Positions 20,148 through 31,317 of a stretch of 64,000 bases of DNA are shown here, piece by piece. A program made the position numbers and the translations under genes. This DNA is from Centrapalus pauciflorus (Eukaryota > Streptophyta > Magnoliopsida > Asterales > Asteraceae): assembly GCA_020465985.1 (NCBI GenBank), contig JAANYP010001762.1, positions 268,396-332,395 on the forward strand. Direction: 5' to 3'. How positions within the stretch are numbered: the stretch's first letter is position 1; the number at the start of each line of letters is the position of its first letter. The notes under the pieces are model-generated. The model had not been told where the DNA came from. It saw only the letters and a list, made by a program, of their open reading frames with translations, and did not search any database.

Positions 20148-22092
20148 TTGGATGAAAATGCAGGTACAATCGAAAAGGACATGGCGACGTTACATCTGAA
20201 TGACGAAGGTCATAACTTTCCGAGGACCACATTTCAATCCGCATCCGAACCTACTGCGACTGAAGATGGATCTCCAGAAGTTACAAATCCAGAGGCACCT
20301 TCAACTGAGAATCAGACTCAGACAACAAATGCCAACTCTGAGGAAAATGTCCACGAGGAGGAAAATGTAGAATCTGAGGCTGTTCCCCCATTAGGTGAAA
20401 TAGGATCTAACTTAGGAGATAATCTAAGAATTGACGAGATAGAGACCTCTCGGATCAACAAGAACCATCCTATAGAAAGCATCATAGGAAATCCTAACGA
20501 GGGTGTGAGGACTAGGAGTAGTTTAAATAACAACACAGTGTTGTTGTCGATGATAAATGACTCCGAGGCATATCATACCTGTCTCTATTCGTGTTTCATA
20601 TCGCAAGTAGAGCCTAAGAATGTGCAAATGGCACTTAAGGATAACTCCTGGGTTGAAGCGATGCAGGAAGAACTTTCGCAGTTTAGGAAACTAGAAGTGT
20701 GGGAGTTAGTTCCATTACCTCGAGGGGAAGTTGTCATAGAAACCAAATGGGTTTTTAAGTGCAAAAGAGGCGATCGGGGTATAGTCACTCGCAACAAGGC
20801 TAGGCTAGTTGTAAAGGGTTTCAACCAAGAGGAGGGAATCGATTACAATGAGGTGTTTGCACCAGTAGCAAGGCTGGAAGCCATTAGGTTGTTTCTGGCG
20901 TTTGCCTCCTTCAAGGGATTTAAGGTATATCAACTAGATGTTAAGAGTGCTTTCCTCTACGGGAAAGTGAAGGAGCTGGTGTATGTAGAACAGCCGCCCG
21001 GATTTACAGATCCAAAATATCCTGATAGAGTATATCGTTTAGATAAGGCTCTATATGGATTGCATCAAGCACCAAGGGCGTGGTACGAGAATCTATCCAA
21101 CCATCTGCTAGAGAACGGGTTTGAAAGGGGTAGGATAGATAGTACGCTGTTTGTTAAGAGAAAGGAAGAACACTTCATCTTGGTACAAGTGTACGTAGAT
21201 GATATCATTTTTGGATCATCAGACGAACAGATGTGCAAAGATTTCGAGAAGGTGATGAAGTCAAAATTCGAGATGAGTGCTATGGGAGAGTTAAATTTCT
21301 TTTTGGGGTAACAAGTTGACCAGAAGAAGGATGGTATGTTTATCCATCAGACGAAGTATGTCTATGACATATTAGAACGCTTCGGGATGGAAGGAACGAA
21401 ATTGACTGCCCATTTCAGCACGCCGATTCAAGTGAATCACAATCTCGGACCGGGTACTGAAAGTGACACCGATGTGGATCCGACGTTATATCGGGCCATG
21501 ATTGGATCACTTATGTATTTAACTGGTTCAAGACCTGACATCATGTTTGCTGTGTGTATTTGTGCTAGGTTTCAAGCTAATCCGAAGGAGATGCACATGA
21601 AAGCTGTGAAGCGGATTCTACGATACCTCAAGTCGAAACCGAAGCTGGGACTTTGGTATCACGCGGAGGGAGATCTAGAGTTGGAAGCGTTCACGGATTC
21701 TGACTACGGAGGATGCAGCTTGACGCGCAAATCAACAGACGTCGGTAGCCATGTCAACGTGCGAGGCCGAGTATGTTGCTGCTGGTTGTTGCTGCTCACA
21801 GGTTCTGTGGATACAACAACAATTGCGGGATTACAGTTTGGCTTGCACTCAAACTCCTATTAGGATAGATAACCAATCTACAATTGCTATAACGAATAAT
21901 CCAGTTAAACACAACAAAACAAAGCACATAGACATTAGGCATCATTTTATTCGTGATTGTGCTGAAAAGAACTTAATCAAGTTGGTAAAAGTGGCAACGG
22001 AAGATAATAATGCAGATTTATTTACCAAAGCATTTGATAAGTCACGGTTTGAATATTTAATTCAACTAAATGGAATGCGCAACCCAGAGTAA
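20148..22092 (+). pseudogene. B2 pol, RT and RNase H
   Basis: Acidic linker (20148-20540), then copia RT: VWELVPLPRG, TKWVFKCKRG, YQLDVKSAFLYG, LDKALYGLHQAPRAWYE and catalytic YVDDIIFGSS, all in one frame to TAA at 21309. The same frame resumes at 21336. RNase H is damaged: about 60 bp are missing near 21740 (between KST and the TCEAEYVAAG block), shifting the frame; the C-terminus follows at 21751-22092, ending NGMRNPE. The YVDD catalytic core is intact, but the protein as a whole is not expressible. Confidence 0.9.
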
Positions 22093-23460
22093 TTTGACCT
22101 TAATAGTAGTTTATTTCCTTTTATAGTCGTAGTATTTCTTTCTTTTTATAGCAAGTCCGCTAATTTAGGATAGTTTCTATTTTTAGTAAGTTTCTACTTT
22201 TAGTAAGTTAGTAGGTTATCTTCTTTTAGTGCTTTTTCTTATGAAAAACAAAAGAAAAAAGAGAGAAAATCATAAAAATACAAAAAAAGAGAATATCAGA
22301 AAAAGAGTTAAGTCTTAGAAGCATAGGTTCAAAGTGACGAAAATTAGCACAGTCGTTACAAACTCTAAGTGTTTAGGCTTTCACACATAATGCACCTAAA
22401 ATTCTAAGTGTTATACTTTATTTTAGTTTGATGTGTTGGTAGGCATAATACATATAGGAAATCTCAAGGCTAATGAAATATTCATGAAAAAGTCAAACGT
22501 GTCGCTAACCTAGATGTATGACCAATCGGTCTTAATTTTTATGTACAAGACATACAAACCTTGAGTCTAAATGAGATATGCAAACTTTCTGGGCATGTAT
22601 GGCAACATCAACTACATCTTAAAATGGAAAGAATAGAAAAATCATACAAAATTGAGAGTCGAAAACATGTAACTCTGTTGTACGTAAGTACAGACCTGTT
22701 GCCTCTGTTTAGATTCGGGTTAGCAAGATACGTCGCTTTGTTGTACGTCGGTACATACCTGTCACCGCTGTCTTGCTAGCTTTAAGAATAAACTTTAAGT
22801 CAAACTAAGACACTTTGTTGTATGAAAATACAGACCTGTGTCCGATGTTTGTCTTTTAAAGAAAGTTTGCAAATACCAACAAGTTAGAATCTTTGTCTGT
22901 ATGCCTTGATCATAAAAGTATGTCTATGTCTAAGTCACGTAAGATAATTTCATGATAAATAAAAATGCCAAGGGATATTCTGAAATGTAGAATGTTTAAA
23001 GGGGTAAATACCAACAATCGGCTAAATGGGTATTTCACGACAAACAATCAAAGGAATCAAAAATTCCTAAGTGTGAAAGTTTAAGTACTGAAAGTGAGTA
23101 TCTGACATCGCTATCTGATTGAACCTTTCTTTGACTATACTCATCAAAAATATTTTGTTCAGCGTTTAGCTTAGGTTGTAAATTTTAATAAGTATAGCTT
23201 AAGTCTAAGTTAAATTTTTGGTCAAAATTTTAAAATTTTATTTTTACTTAGTTTTTATTTTATTTTATTGTATTTTACCTTAGTTTATTTTACTTTATTT
23301 TATTTTATTTTTTACTTAGGAAAAAGGTCAAAAATTTCTAAGGGTGCATTCATAGTTGGATAAAATAAACACTGCGTGAAAATCTTGTGCTTAGGGTAAA
23401 AGGTTTGGCATAGTTTATTCCGTTACACAATAAGGTTGAAAAAGTTGAAAAAGTTGAATT
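22093..23460 (+). other. B2 post-pol conserved noncoding region
   Basis: No credible ORF. Collinear with B1 7256-8460: A/G-rich stretch, CACACATAATGCACC block, hairpin array (22671-22850), and the GACAAACAATCAAAGGAAT block near 23040. The function is unknown and RNA-level conservation is suspected. Confidence 0.55.
22671..22850 (+). ncRNA. Three tandem hairpins in B2 (cis RNA element candidate)
   Basis: Inner hairpins: TGTAC-GTAA-GTACA (22679-22692), TGTAC-GTCG-GTACA (22742-22755) and TGTAT-GAAA-ATACA (22819-22832). The third differs from the first by a paired C-to-T/G-to-A change that keeps the stem. Two of the three loops are GNRA. Outer stems: TAGCAAGA/TCTTGCTA in unit 2 (22721-22778) and GACAC/GTGTC in unit 3 (22809-22842). 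An asymmetric internal loop (CTTTGT on the 5' side, GACCTGT or TACCTGT on the 3' side) recurs. This matches B1 7729-7917. Confidence 0.5.
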
Positions 23461-24246
23461 TATTTCAAAATTTTCTAAGTGTTTTGGGTAATTCGAGTTT
23501 AGTTTAAACTCGAAATTGGGTGGTCTCGAATCTGTCAGTAGATTCGACTTTGGCCATAGATTCGAAGTTAGGTAGTATAAATAGGTTAACAGTAATGTCA
23601 TTAATACATCTTTTTTCGAATCTATACTCTCGAATCTATCTGCGATTTCGAATCTATCTCCTCGAGTCTACCGTTTTCCACAAAAACGACAATTTGTCGA
23701 GTTTCTTGCTTGAGGGTTCGATTATACTGATACATCTAGGTATAAGCAACTGGTTTGTACAAGATTTGGGTAGTTTTATACACCATTTAAGTCAAAATCA
23801 CCAATTGTGTAAGGTTTGATGGTCGAAATCGGATTTTTCAAAATTACCAAGTTTAGAACGGTAAAAGGTCAAATTAAAGGCAAATATCAGTGATTAGAAC
23901 CTAGTTGGACTAATGTATTTGATTTTCTATGTTCAACATGGTTAAAATCATGGGTTTTGGTGAAGAGTTGGGCTGACATTCCGAATCTGATCGTGAACAT
24001 TCTCGAGTTTGTCAATAAACTCGAGAAGACCATTACATTCTAATCTGTCATCAAACTCGATATAGGGTGTCTTCGAATCTGTCTATTTGAATTTGTCATT
24101 TTATTTAAATTATTCAATTTAAATTTAATTAAAAATGTGGAAATTCTTTTGTGTTGGATTTTGTACTTAATCAAGTTCAAAATAAAACAAATTTGAATTT
24201 AAGCAAGTTTATTGATTTTTTCTAATAGTTTATCTATCGTGCAAAT
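23461..24246 (+). promoter_or_regulatory. B2 internal promoter and leader before aORF
   Basis: TATAAATAGG at 23576-23585 followed by TTAACAGT, as in B1. It is surrounded by TCGAATCTR/TCGAGTTT motifs like those of the LTR and the gag leader. A donor-like CTAG|GTATAAG at 23740 is present. The acceptor position before the ATG reads GTGCAA where B1 has GTGCAG, so the putative leader intron would be broken here. Confidence 0.5.
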
Positions 24247-27202
24247 ATGGCTGTTCGAGTATTCGTACCTAAGCATAATATGGTCATTCCCTATGACCAT
24301 CATATCCCTTAGGCGCAGAGTTTTCGTCAAATGATGGATTTCCTAGTAGAATCTAGGATTGCTTTTGCTTTGTTATTCCCTATGTTCGCCAGTTCTATGA
24401 TCATCTACATGTGGATTGCTCTGTCACCCCGACAGTGCTAAGAACAAGGATAGCAGGACAACCATTGGTGTTTTCTGCTGATATGCTGCGTTACTTTCCC
24501 TTAAGTATTAGGCAAGCAGCTTTTCAGAGGATGGGTTACAGCCTAGATGTTACTAAAACATCGTATATGAAGAGTGGGCTTATAGGTCAGTGGAGGTTTC
24601 TGGCGCATGTTTTCATGGTTTGTTTTGCAGCCAAGAAAGCTGGTTTTGATTATATTGTCTTGAAGATCCAATCCGGGATGATCGCGTTAGTTTATAATCG
24701 GCCCTTCAGCTTTTCGGAAATGTTTTTCTCGGAATTCGTTCATCAAATCACGGCTCCAGAGCATCAACAATTTCTGCTGTATCCTCGTTTCATAATGATG
24801 CTCATCAGGCACTTCTTGCCGAATTTGCCACATCTAAATGAGATCCAAAGCGTAGCGGTGGTGGATAAAAGGATTTTTGCTGATTGCTCCTCGCACAGAG
24901 GAAGGTTGGCGGTTCCGGTCGAGCGACCATTGTTTGGAGCAGTTCTAGACAGGAACTTTGAAGCACCGAATAATGCCAACTGGGCAGGAGAAGTGGAAGT
25001 TCAAGCTAGACAGCCACCACAACAAGAACGACAACAACCGCGTGCACAGCTACAAAGGCGACGCCAAAGAGCTACCGCGAGTCAAACTTAGGCAACCAGG
25101 CCTTCTACAAGTCAACAGCCAGAGGTACAAGAGGCGGGCCCTTCGAATGTCCCAATTGAATCTGATCAACTGTGTCAAACACTACATGAAATTTGGGAAG
25201 CTGGTCCTCACGCCAATGAAGAAATATCTGCAGCATTAATTGGAGAATTGCTAGAGCCTCCAGAGGGAGAAGATGATGTCTTAATGGATGTTGATGAATA
25301 TGAACCAGAACAAACTGGTAATGACTTGTCATCGTCAGCAACTGAGTCAGACGATATGGAGGAGATAGAGGTTGAAGCTCCAGAGTCCGTATCTACAGAA
25401 CCAACAGTTCGGATAGAAACTTATGGATCTAGAGTAGTGGTAATTAATGAAGAAGCTTCAAGGCGACGAGCATCACGAGAGTCTGATGACTCTGATTTTG
25501 AAGAAGAAGAGGTCGCTCCATTAGTGACGAGGCAAAGGGCCAAGCGTCATCGATTTATGCAAGGATCTACTTCAGCTGAACTACCTGAAATTCATCAACC
25601 TGAAATTCCTCAACCACAGGACCCTCAAACCACCATTCCACCATCACCACCTCATGATGAACCGTACATCCCATCGCCGATCATTCCAACTCCAATTCAA
25701 TCCATCCCATCAACCTCATCGACATACACAGAAAATCAAAGGATTTTGCAGCTAAAAGCTCTAGTTGACTTCCAAAATATCCAGATCTTAGGCCTAACAA
25801 AGGCAATCAGTGAGATTCAGACTCATAACGCAAATCTTGATAACGACAATGCCGATCTGAAAAAGATAGTGGAAAAAGTTCAGGAAGAGAACGTAGAGTT
25901 AAAGACTTTCGTAGCTGATCAAGCAGCTGAGCTACGATCGATGCGCTCCCTAGTTGAGCAATTAATGAAAAATATACAGGCTCAGGGGGAGACATCCTGC
26001 CGTGATCAAGTGGAGCGGCCGAGGGATGATGATAATGAAGATGACCAAGGCAATGATCCCAGCTCTCAAAGACAGAATGAGCCAGTAGATTTTTCTGCTG
26101 CTCAGGATGCTCAATCTCAGGGGGAGACAAGTCAATCAGGAACTGAAGTAGGAGAGGCCAGTTCGTCTAAACCTACAGAGTATGAGATAAGTGAGATGAT
26201 TGATGCACTCATGGATCTCGATGACGACCCGATGGACTTGGGCTTTGACTTTGAAGAGGATATGGAGGAACTAGAAGAGGGAGAATTTGTTCCTGAAGAG
26301 ATTGTTGATTGGAGATCAGATTATGAGGTGTGTGCTGACGAAGACGATGAAGTTGATGAAATCATCGTTCAGCAAAATCCTATCACTGATACGTATGTGA
26401 TAGAAGGAAATGATGTTGTTAACATAGAAGTGGTGAATGCTGCTTTAAATGTTGAGTCATCAATAGAAGAGCCTGCCAGAGAGCTAACTAATGAAGAAAA
26501 AAGAAAGCTATGGTTCAGGGCAAAGCAGAAGGACTTAGAGCTGAAGAAGAAGATGAGGGTGCCGGGTACTGGAAAGCTGTCTGGAAGCATATTAAGTTGG
26601 CTCTTTGATCGAGAACTGCAGCTATTCATAATCAAGAGAAAAGATGGGCTCCAGTACCTCAGAAGATCTCTGAAAGTATTCAATTCACTGCTGAAGATTG
26701 AGATCAAGGCTTTAGCTTGGAAAGAACTAATCAATATCGTCAATGACCCCTACGCAGATATAATTGCCAGAATCATAAGGAAAGAGGGAAGGTCAAGGAA
26801 GTTTGAACGCCTTAATCCAAGGATAGGAAAAAGAGTAGAGGATCCTTCTCGAATTGATCCTCTAACTGGGCGTCCTTGGATGAAAATTCAATAAGACCCG
26901 TAAGATGTCTGAGAAAGGTGCCGCTCAAACCTATGCCACAGAACGTCATGAAAAATCTGAACTGGTGGTATGTTGAGAGTGAAACGGGAGAAGCAGTGAT
27001 GGAAGATTTTGAAGAAAAGGTGATTCTTAGAATCTATGATCCTCTTCACCTGGTAAACCTTTCTCGAGATGACCTTCAAATTTTGCATGCTCATAAGATT
27101 TCAAGTGACACTCATATGGATGGTGACGCTAGAAAGTATGAGAATGTAGTTAAAGTGAGTGTTGAAAAGGGTTTGTATGCTGGAAGCAGTTTGAATAAAT
27201 AA
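24247..27202 (+). pseudogene. B2 aORF
   Basis: ATG at 24247 (MAVRVFVPKHNM). An early stop TAG at about 24313 and a frameshift near 24385 damage the MMDFL/FW region. From 24411 one frame runs to 26894, interrupted only by TAG at 25089. N-terminal domain: QWRFLAHVFMVCFAAKKAGFD, FSEMFFSEF, LYPRFIMML. Then a Gln/Pro/Glu-rich linker, a coiled coil (about 25735-25970), a repeated QGETS pair, an acidic region, and the C-terminal domain (REIQ-like ELQLFIIKRKDG; ALAWKELINIV; DPLTGRPWMK). A frameshift near 26885 moves the end (CLRKVPLKPMPQ...) to the 26876-27202 frame. Role unknown. Confidence 0.65.
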
Positions 27203-27249
27203 TAAACAAAGTTCTTAATCAAATGTGTGAATTATTAGAAGCTATCGTC

Positions 27250-27259
27250 AAGGGGGAGT
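27250..27259 (+). other. B2 polypurine tract
   Basis: AAGGGGGAGT next to the 3' LTR start TGTTGG; primes plus-strand DNA synthesis in LTR elements. Confidence 0.85.
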
Positions 27260-27260
27260 C

Positions 27261-27919
27261 TGTTGGTACACCCTGTGTGACGATAGCAGTCTAAGTGATC
27301 CAACATTGTGGTTTTAGCAAGTGTTTGATATATATATGTTTATATATGGTTGATTTTTAGTATTGTTTGTGTGTTTGAACTTAATCTAACGTATTACAAG
27401 AAGTTCAAACATAAAGATCAAAGATAAAATCAATCATAAGGTAAAAACATAAGTTTCAATACTTAGTTAATTATGTTAAAAGGTAAATTCGAAATGTCTA
27501 AGGACCAAGATTCGAATCTAGGTCAGATTCGAATGGGTCGGTTAGACAGATTCGAATATGCTTACTTAGGCAGATTCGAGAGTGTCAGTGAGGACAAACT
27601 CGAATGGGCCTTGGGCGGGATTCGAGTTTGGCCCATGACTGACTCGAATTAGCCTCTATAATTAGGGATAGACTCGAAATATTATGAGACTTTTTGCAGA
27701 ATTCGAGAGTGATTAAGCATTAAGCGATTTCGAGTTTATCATCAGTGTTAGTGTCGTTTCGGAGAGAATCAGTTCGTAGGTGCGTTCGTTTGTCGTTCGA
27801 GCAGCTTCTGATAGTCTCCGTGTTTCTGGTGAGAGTTGTTTCCGTCTACCCGTTAACGAGGATTCCGCACTCGTTGACGGTTCCGCGTCTAGATAGATCT
27901 GTAGTGTGTAGACCTTACA
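27261..27919 (+). repeat. B2 3' LTR (659 bp)
   Basis: TGTTGGTACACC...GACCTTACA; near-identical to 14572-15228 and followed by the target duplication AGTAC at 27920-27924. Confidence 0.95.
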
Positions 27920-27924
27920 AGTAC

Positions 27925-29300
27925 TTTAAGTTGTTTGATATCCAAAGCATCATCTAATGAGTTTGCTCTTTGGCACAGAAGGATGTGTCACATGAACTTC
28001 AAATCTATGAATTTTCTAGTCAAAAATAATTTGGTAAGAGGTTTACCACAAAAGGAGTTCATCTGTGATGATCATTGTGTAGCATGCCTTAAAGGCAAGC
28101 AACACAAAACTTCTCATAAGGCCAAAGAAGTAAATTCAATCTCATCTGCTCTTCATCTTATTCATATGGATCTATTTGGTCCCACATCTGTTTTGAGTTT
28201 GAATAAAAGGGCTTACTATTTAGTAATTGTTGATGATTTCACCAGATTCACTTAGGTATACTTTCTTAGGTCTAAAGATGAAACTGCTGAGCTAGTTAAA
28301 TCATTTATTCTTAAGATAGAAAACCAATCCAACTTAGAGGTTAAGGTGATATGTTCAGACAATGGAACTCAGTTTAAAAACCATATCCTAAACAGTTTCT
28401 GTGAGTCTAAAGGTATTGCTAGGCAATATAGTGCACCAAGAACACCGCAGCAAAATGGTGTAGCTGAAAGAAAGAACATAACTTTAATTGAGGCTGCTAG
28501 AACCATGCTAGCTGATTCCAAACTGCCAATGACCTTTCGGGCAGGCAGTTAACACAGCTTGTTATGTTCTAAATAGGGTTCAAGTTGTTCAATCACAAGG
28601 GAAAACTCCATATGAGTTATTCCATAATAGAGTCCCCTTAATAGCCTTTCTAAACTCCTTTGGCTGTTCATGCACCATTCTTCACACTAAGACTCACTTA
28701 GGAAAGTTTGAAAGTAAGGCTGAAGAAGGTTTCTTTGTAGGATACTCCACTCAAAGCAAAGCCTATAGGGTATATAACAGTGTGTCTAAAACCATTGAAA
28801 AGAGTGTCAATGTTGAATTTAATGAAAACACTACAAATGTCAAAGGCACTGGTCCTGATTGGTTGTTTGATTTAGACTCCCTAACTAATTCTCTGAACTT
28901 TGTTGAGTATACTTCAGAAACTGATGAAAACAGGGTTGAAGCTGCCAACACAAATTCTCATGCTGGTAGCACAAATGATCAAGCTGTTGGCACAAAGTTT
29001 CAGACTGTTTAAGATTCTGGTCAATGGGATGAGTGTACGGTCATACCACTTCTATCTTGTGACCCACCAGGGGTACTGGATGCTCAACATGATTCAAATC
29101 CAAACTATGAAGTGCAAATCCCAAATCCTGAGGGAACAGCTCCATCACAAAGGGAAATAGTCCCAGATTCTAGTCAAGCTGTTCCCGAAGCCGAACTATC
29201 AAGTGGTCCAGATTGAGATTATACAAATCTAGGCACTTCTTTTCAGACAGGCAGAGAGCCAACACTTAGAGTTCACAAGTATCATCCTCTCAATCAGATA
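27925..29300 (+). pseudogene. C1 pol, integrase and linker (broken)
   Basis: Continuation of C1 pol after B2. It shows the GAG-pre-integrase zinc region (HRRMCHMNFKSMNF, CVACLKGKQHK), the integrase core (HMDLFGPTSVLS, CSDNGTQFKN, QQNGVAERKN) and the C-terminal integrase region (GKFESKAEEGFFVGYSTQSKAYRVYN, frame shifted near 28550). The catalytic-core tryptophan codon is TAG at 28253-28255. The 28782-29300 stretch is the variable integrase-RT linker, with stops at 29010 and 29214. Not functional. Confidence 0.85.
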
Positions 29301-30955
29301 ATGGGTGATCCACACACTCCTATGCAGACAAGGACAATGGTTCACAAAGAGTCTACTGATACTGAATCAGCAGTTCCAGAATTTAGTCTAGCTGCCTTTG
29401 AACATGCTTGTTTCATGTCACAGTTAGAACCTAAGAAGGCATCTGAGGCCTTGAAAGATCCATCTTGGATTGAAGCAATGCAGGAATAACTTTTGCAATT
29501 CAAGATTCAGAATGTATGGACTCTAGTTAATCTTCCTAAAGGAAAGATAGCAATTGGTACAAGATGGGTTTTCAGAAACAAGAAGGATGAGAGAGGGATA
29601 GTCATCAAGAACAAAGCAAGATTGGTAGCACAGGGATACACTCAAGAAGAGGGAATAGATTATGATGATGTCTTTGCTCCATTGGCAAGAATTGAAGCCA
29701 TCAGACTGTTCCTAGCCTGTGCAAGCTTCAAGGGGTTTAAAGTGTATCAAATGGATGTGAAGTCTGCTTTCCTGTATGGCACAATTGAAGAAGAGGTCTA
29801 TGTGTGTCAACCTCCTGGATTTGAGGACTACAAGTATCCAGACAGAGTATACAAATTGGACAAAGCCCTCTATGGACTCCACCAAGCCCCTAGAGCATGG
29901 TATGACACTCTGTCATCATACCTTCTACAGAATGGATTCAAGAAAGGTACTCTGAACAAAACATTGTTCACAAAGTTCATCAAATGTGAAATTCTGCTTG
30001 TTCAAATCTATGTTGATGATATTATCTTTGGGTCAACTAATGACAGTCTGTGCAAAGAGTTTGAGGCATTGATGCACAAAAAGTTTCAAATGAGTTCAAT
30101 GGGGGAACTCACCTTCTTTCTAGTATTGCAGGTCAAGCAAAAGCCTACAGCGCTTTTTATAAGTCAATCAAAGTATGTTAAAGACATACTGGAAAAGTTT
30201 GGTTACAAAGATACCAAAGTTGCAAGTACCCCAATGGACACTCACAAGTAGCTTGATGCAGACAAAGATGGAGTAGATGTGGACATTCACCTATACAGAT
30301 CCTTGATAGGTTCACGTATGTATCTCACATCTTCTAGACCTGATATAATGTTTGCTGTTTGTGTTTGTGCCAGGTTTCAATGTGCTCCAAAGGACTCACA
30401 CCTATTTGCTGTTAAGAGAATCTTAAGATACCTCAAAGGCCAACCACATTTGGGCCTCTGGTATCCTAAAGACTCTCCTCTTGAACTAACAGCCTATTTT
30501 GACAGTGATTATGGAGGATGCAACATTGACAAAAAATCCACAACTGGTGGATGTCAATATCTAGGAGCAAGACTGGTCTCTTGGCAGTGCAAAAAGCAAA
30601 CAACTGTCTCCACCTCATCTACTGAAGCAGAATACGTAGCAGCTGCAAGCTGCTGTTCCCAAGTAATGTGGATCCAGAATCAACTGCGAGACTATGGTAT
30701 GAATTTCCTATCCACTCCTATTTACATTGACAACTCAAGTGCAATAAATATTGTACAAAATCCAGTGAAATTTCCCAAAACCAAGCATATAGACATCAGA
30801 TTTCATTTTATAAGGGACTGTAATGAGAAGAAATTAATCCAAGTTACCAAAATTCATATTGATGATCAGTTAGCTGATCGATTTACAAAACCATTTGATG
30901 TAGGAAGATTCCCTTCCTTGTATCAAATATTGGCATGGTTAATATGGATGAATTT
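29301..30955 (+). pseudogene. C1 pol, RT and RNase H
   Basis: Copia RT with VWTLVNLPKGK, TRWVFRNKKDERG, YQMDVKSAFLYG, LDKALYGLHQAPRAWYD and YVDDIIFGST (catalytic Asp pair present), then RNase H (YFDSDYGGC, STSSTEAEYVAAASCC, NSSAINI). One frame with stops at 29487-29489 and 30249-30251. The end near 30950 has shifted frame, so the listed frame overruns into noncoding sequence. Defective, but a good source for RT phylogeny. Confidence 0.85.
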
Positions 30956-31012
30956 GTTTTTCATCATTCCTTCTTATTTTATGAAAAAATATATCTATTT
31001 CATATGTTTGTT

Positions 31013-31317
31013 TAAGGGGGAGACACTATTTCATTCAAATATGCTCACTTTTCAACTAAAAGCTTGAGTCTTTTCTCAAGCTGCTAGTTCATTTACTCGG
31101 ACTGCTAGTTGTTTCACTTGATCTGTCAAAGTGTGCAGGGTAATTTGGTAACTTCCATAAGTGTGTGCGCGGGATTAGATATTTTCAAAACCTTTAAAGG
31201 TTCCAGTTTCGTTCAATTGTAACTACCAGTTGCAAAATATCTTCCACGACCTTTCTTTTCTCTCTGAGTGATTCACACACACTTTTCTGAAACCCTAAAA
31301 TCACCGATTGATCGTCA
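31013..31317 (+). promoter_or_regulatory. C1 internal PPT-like tract and aORF upstream region
   Basis: TAAGGGGGAGAC at 31013-31024 copies the element's terminal PPT signature, although it lies between pol and aORF. About 55 bp later CAAGCTGCTAGTTC and GACTGCTAGTTG (31077-31112) repeat the motif that fills the family-C LTR. The aORF ATG follows at 31318. The region looks like a degenerate LTR start that might drive the aORF. No clear TATA box is seen. Confidence 0.4.

Larger units (their letters stand above)
14572..27919 (+). mobile_element. Complete copia element B2 (13.3 kb)
   Basis: Family-B Ty1/copia element with two closely similar LTRs, PBS, gag, single-frame pol, 2-kb structured noncoding region, internal promoter, aORF, PPT and a perfect 5-bp target duplication. 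By eye its LTRs differ at about 11 substitutions and one 2-bp indel over some 657 bp (about 1.7%), so it is a recent insertion. The coding regions still carry several nonsense mutations and indels, so it is not autonomous. Its size and the extra 3' ORF recall the SIRE/Maximus lineage, but assignment needs an RT tree. Confidence 0.95.
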
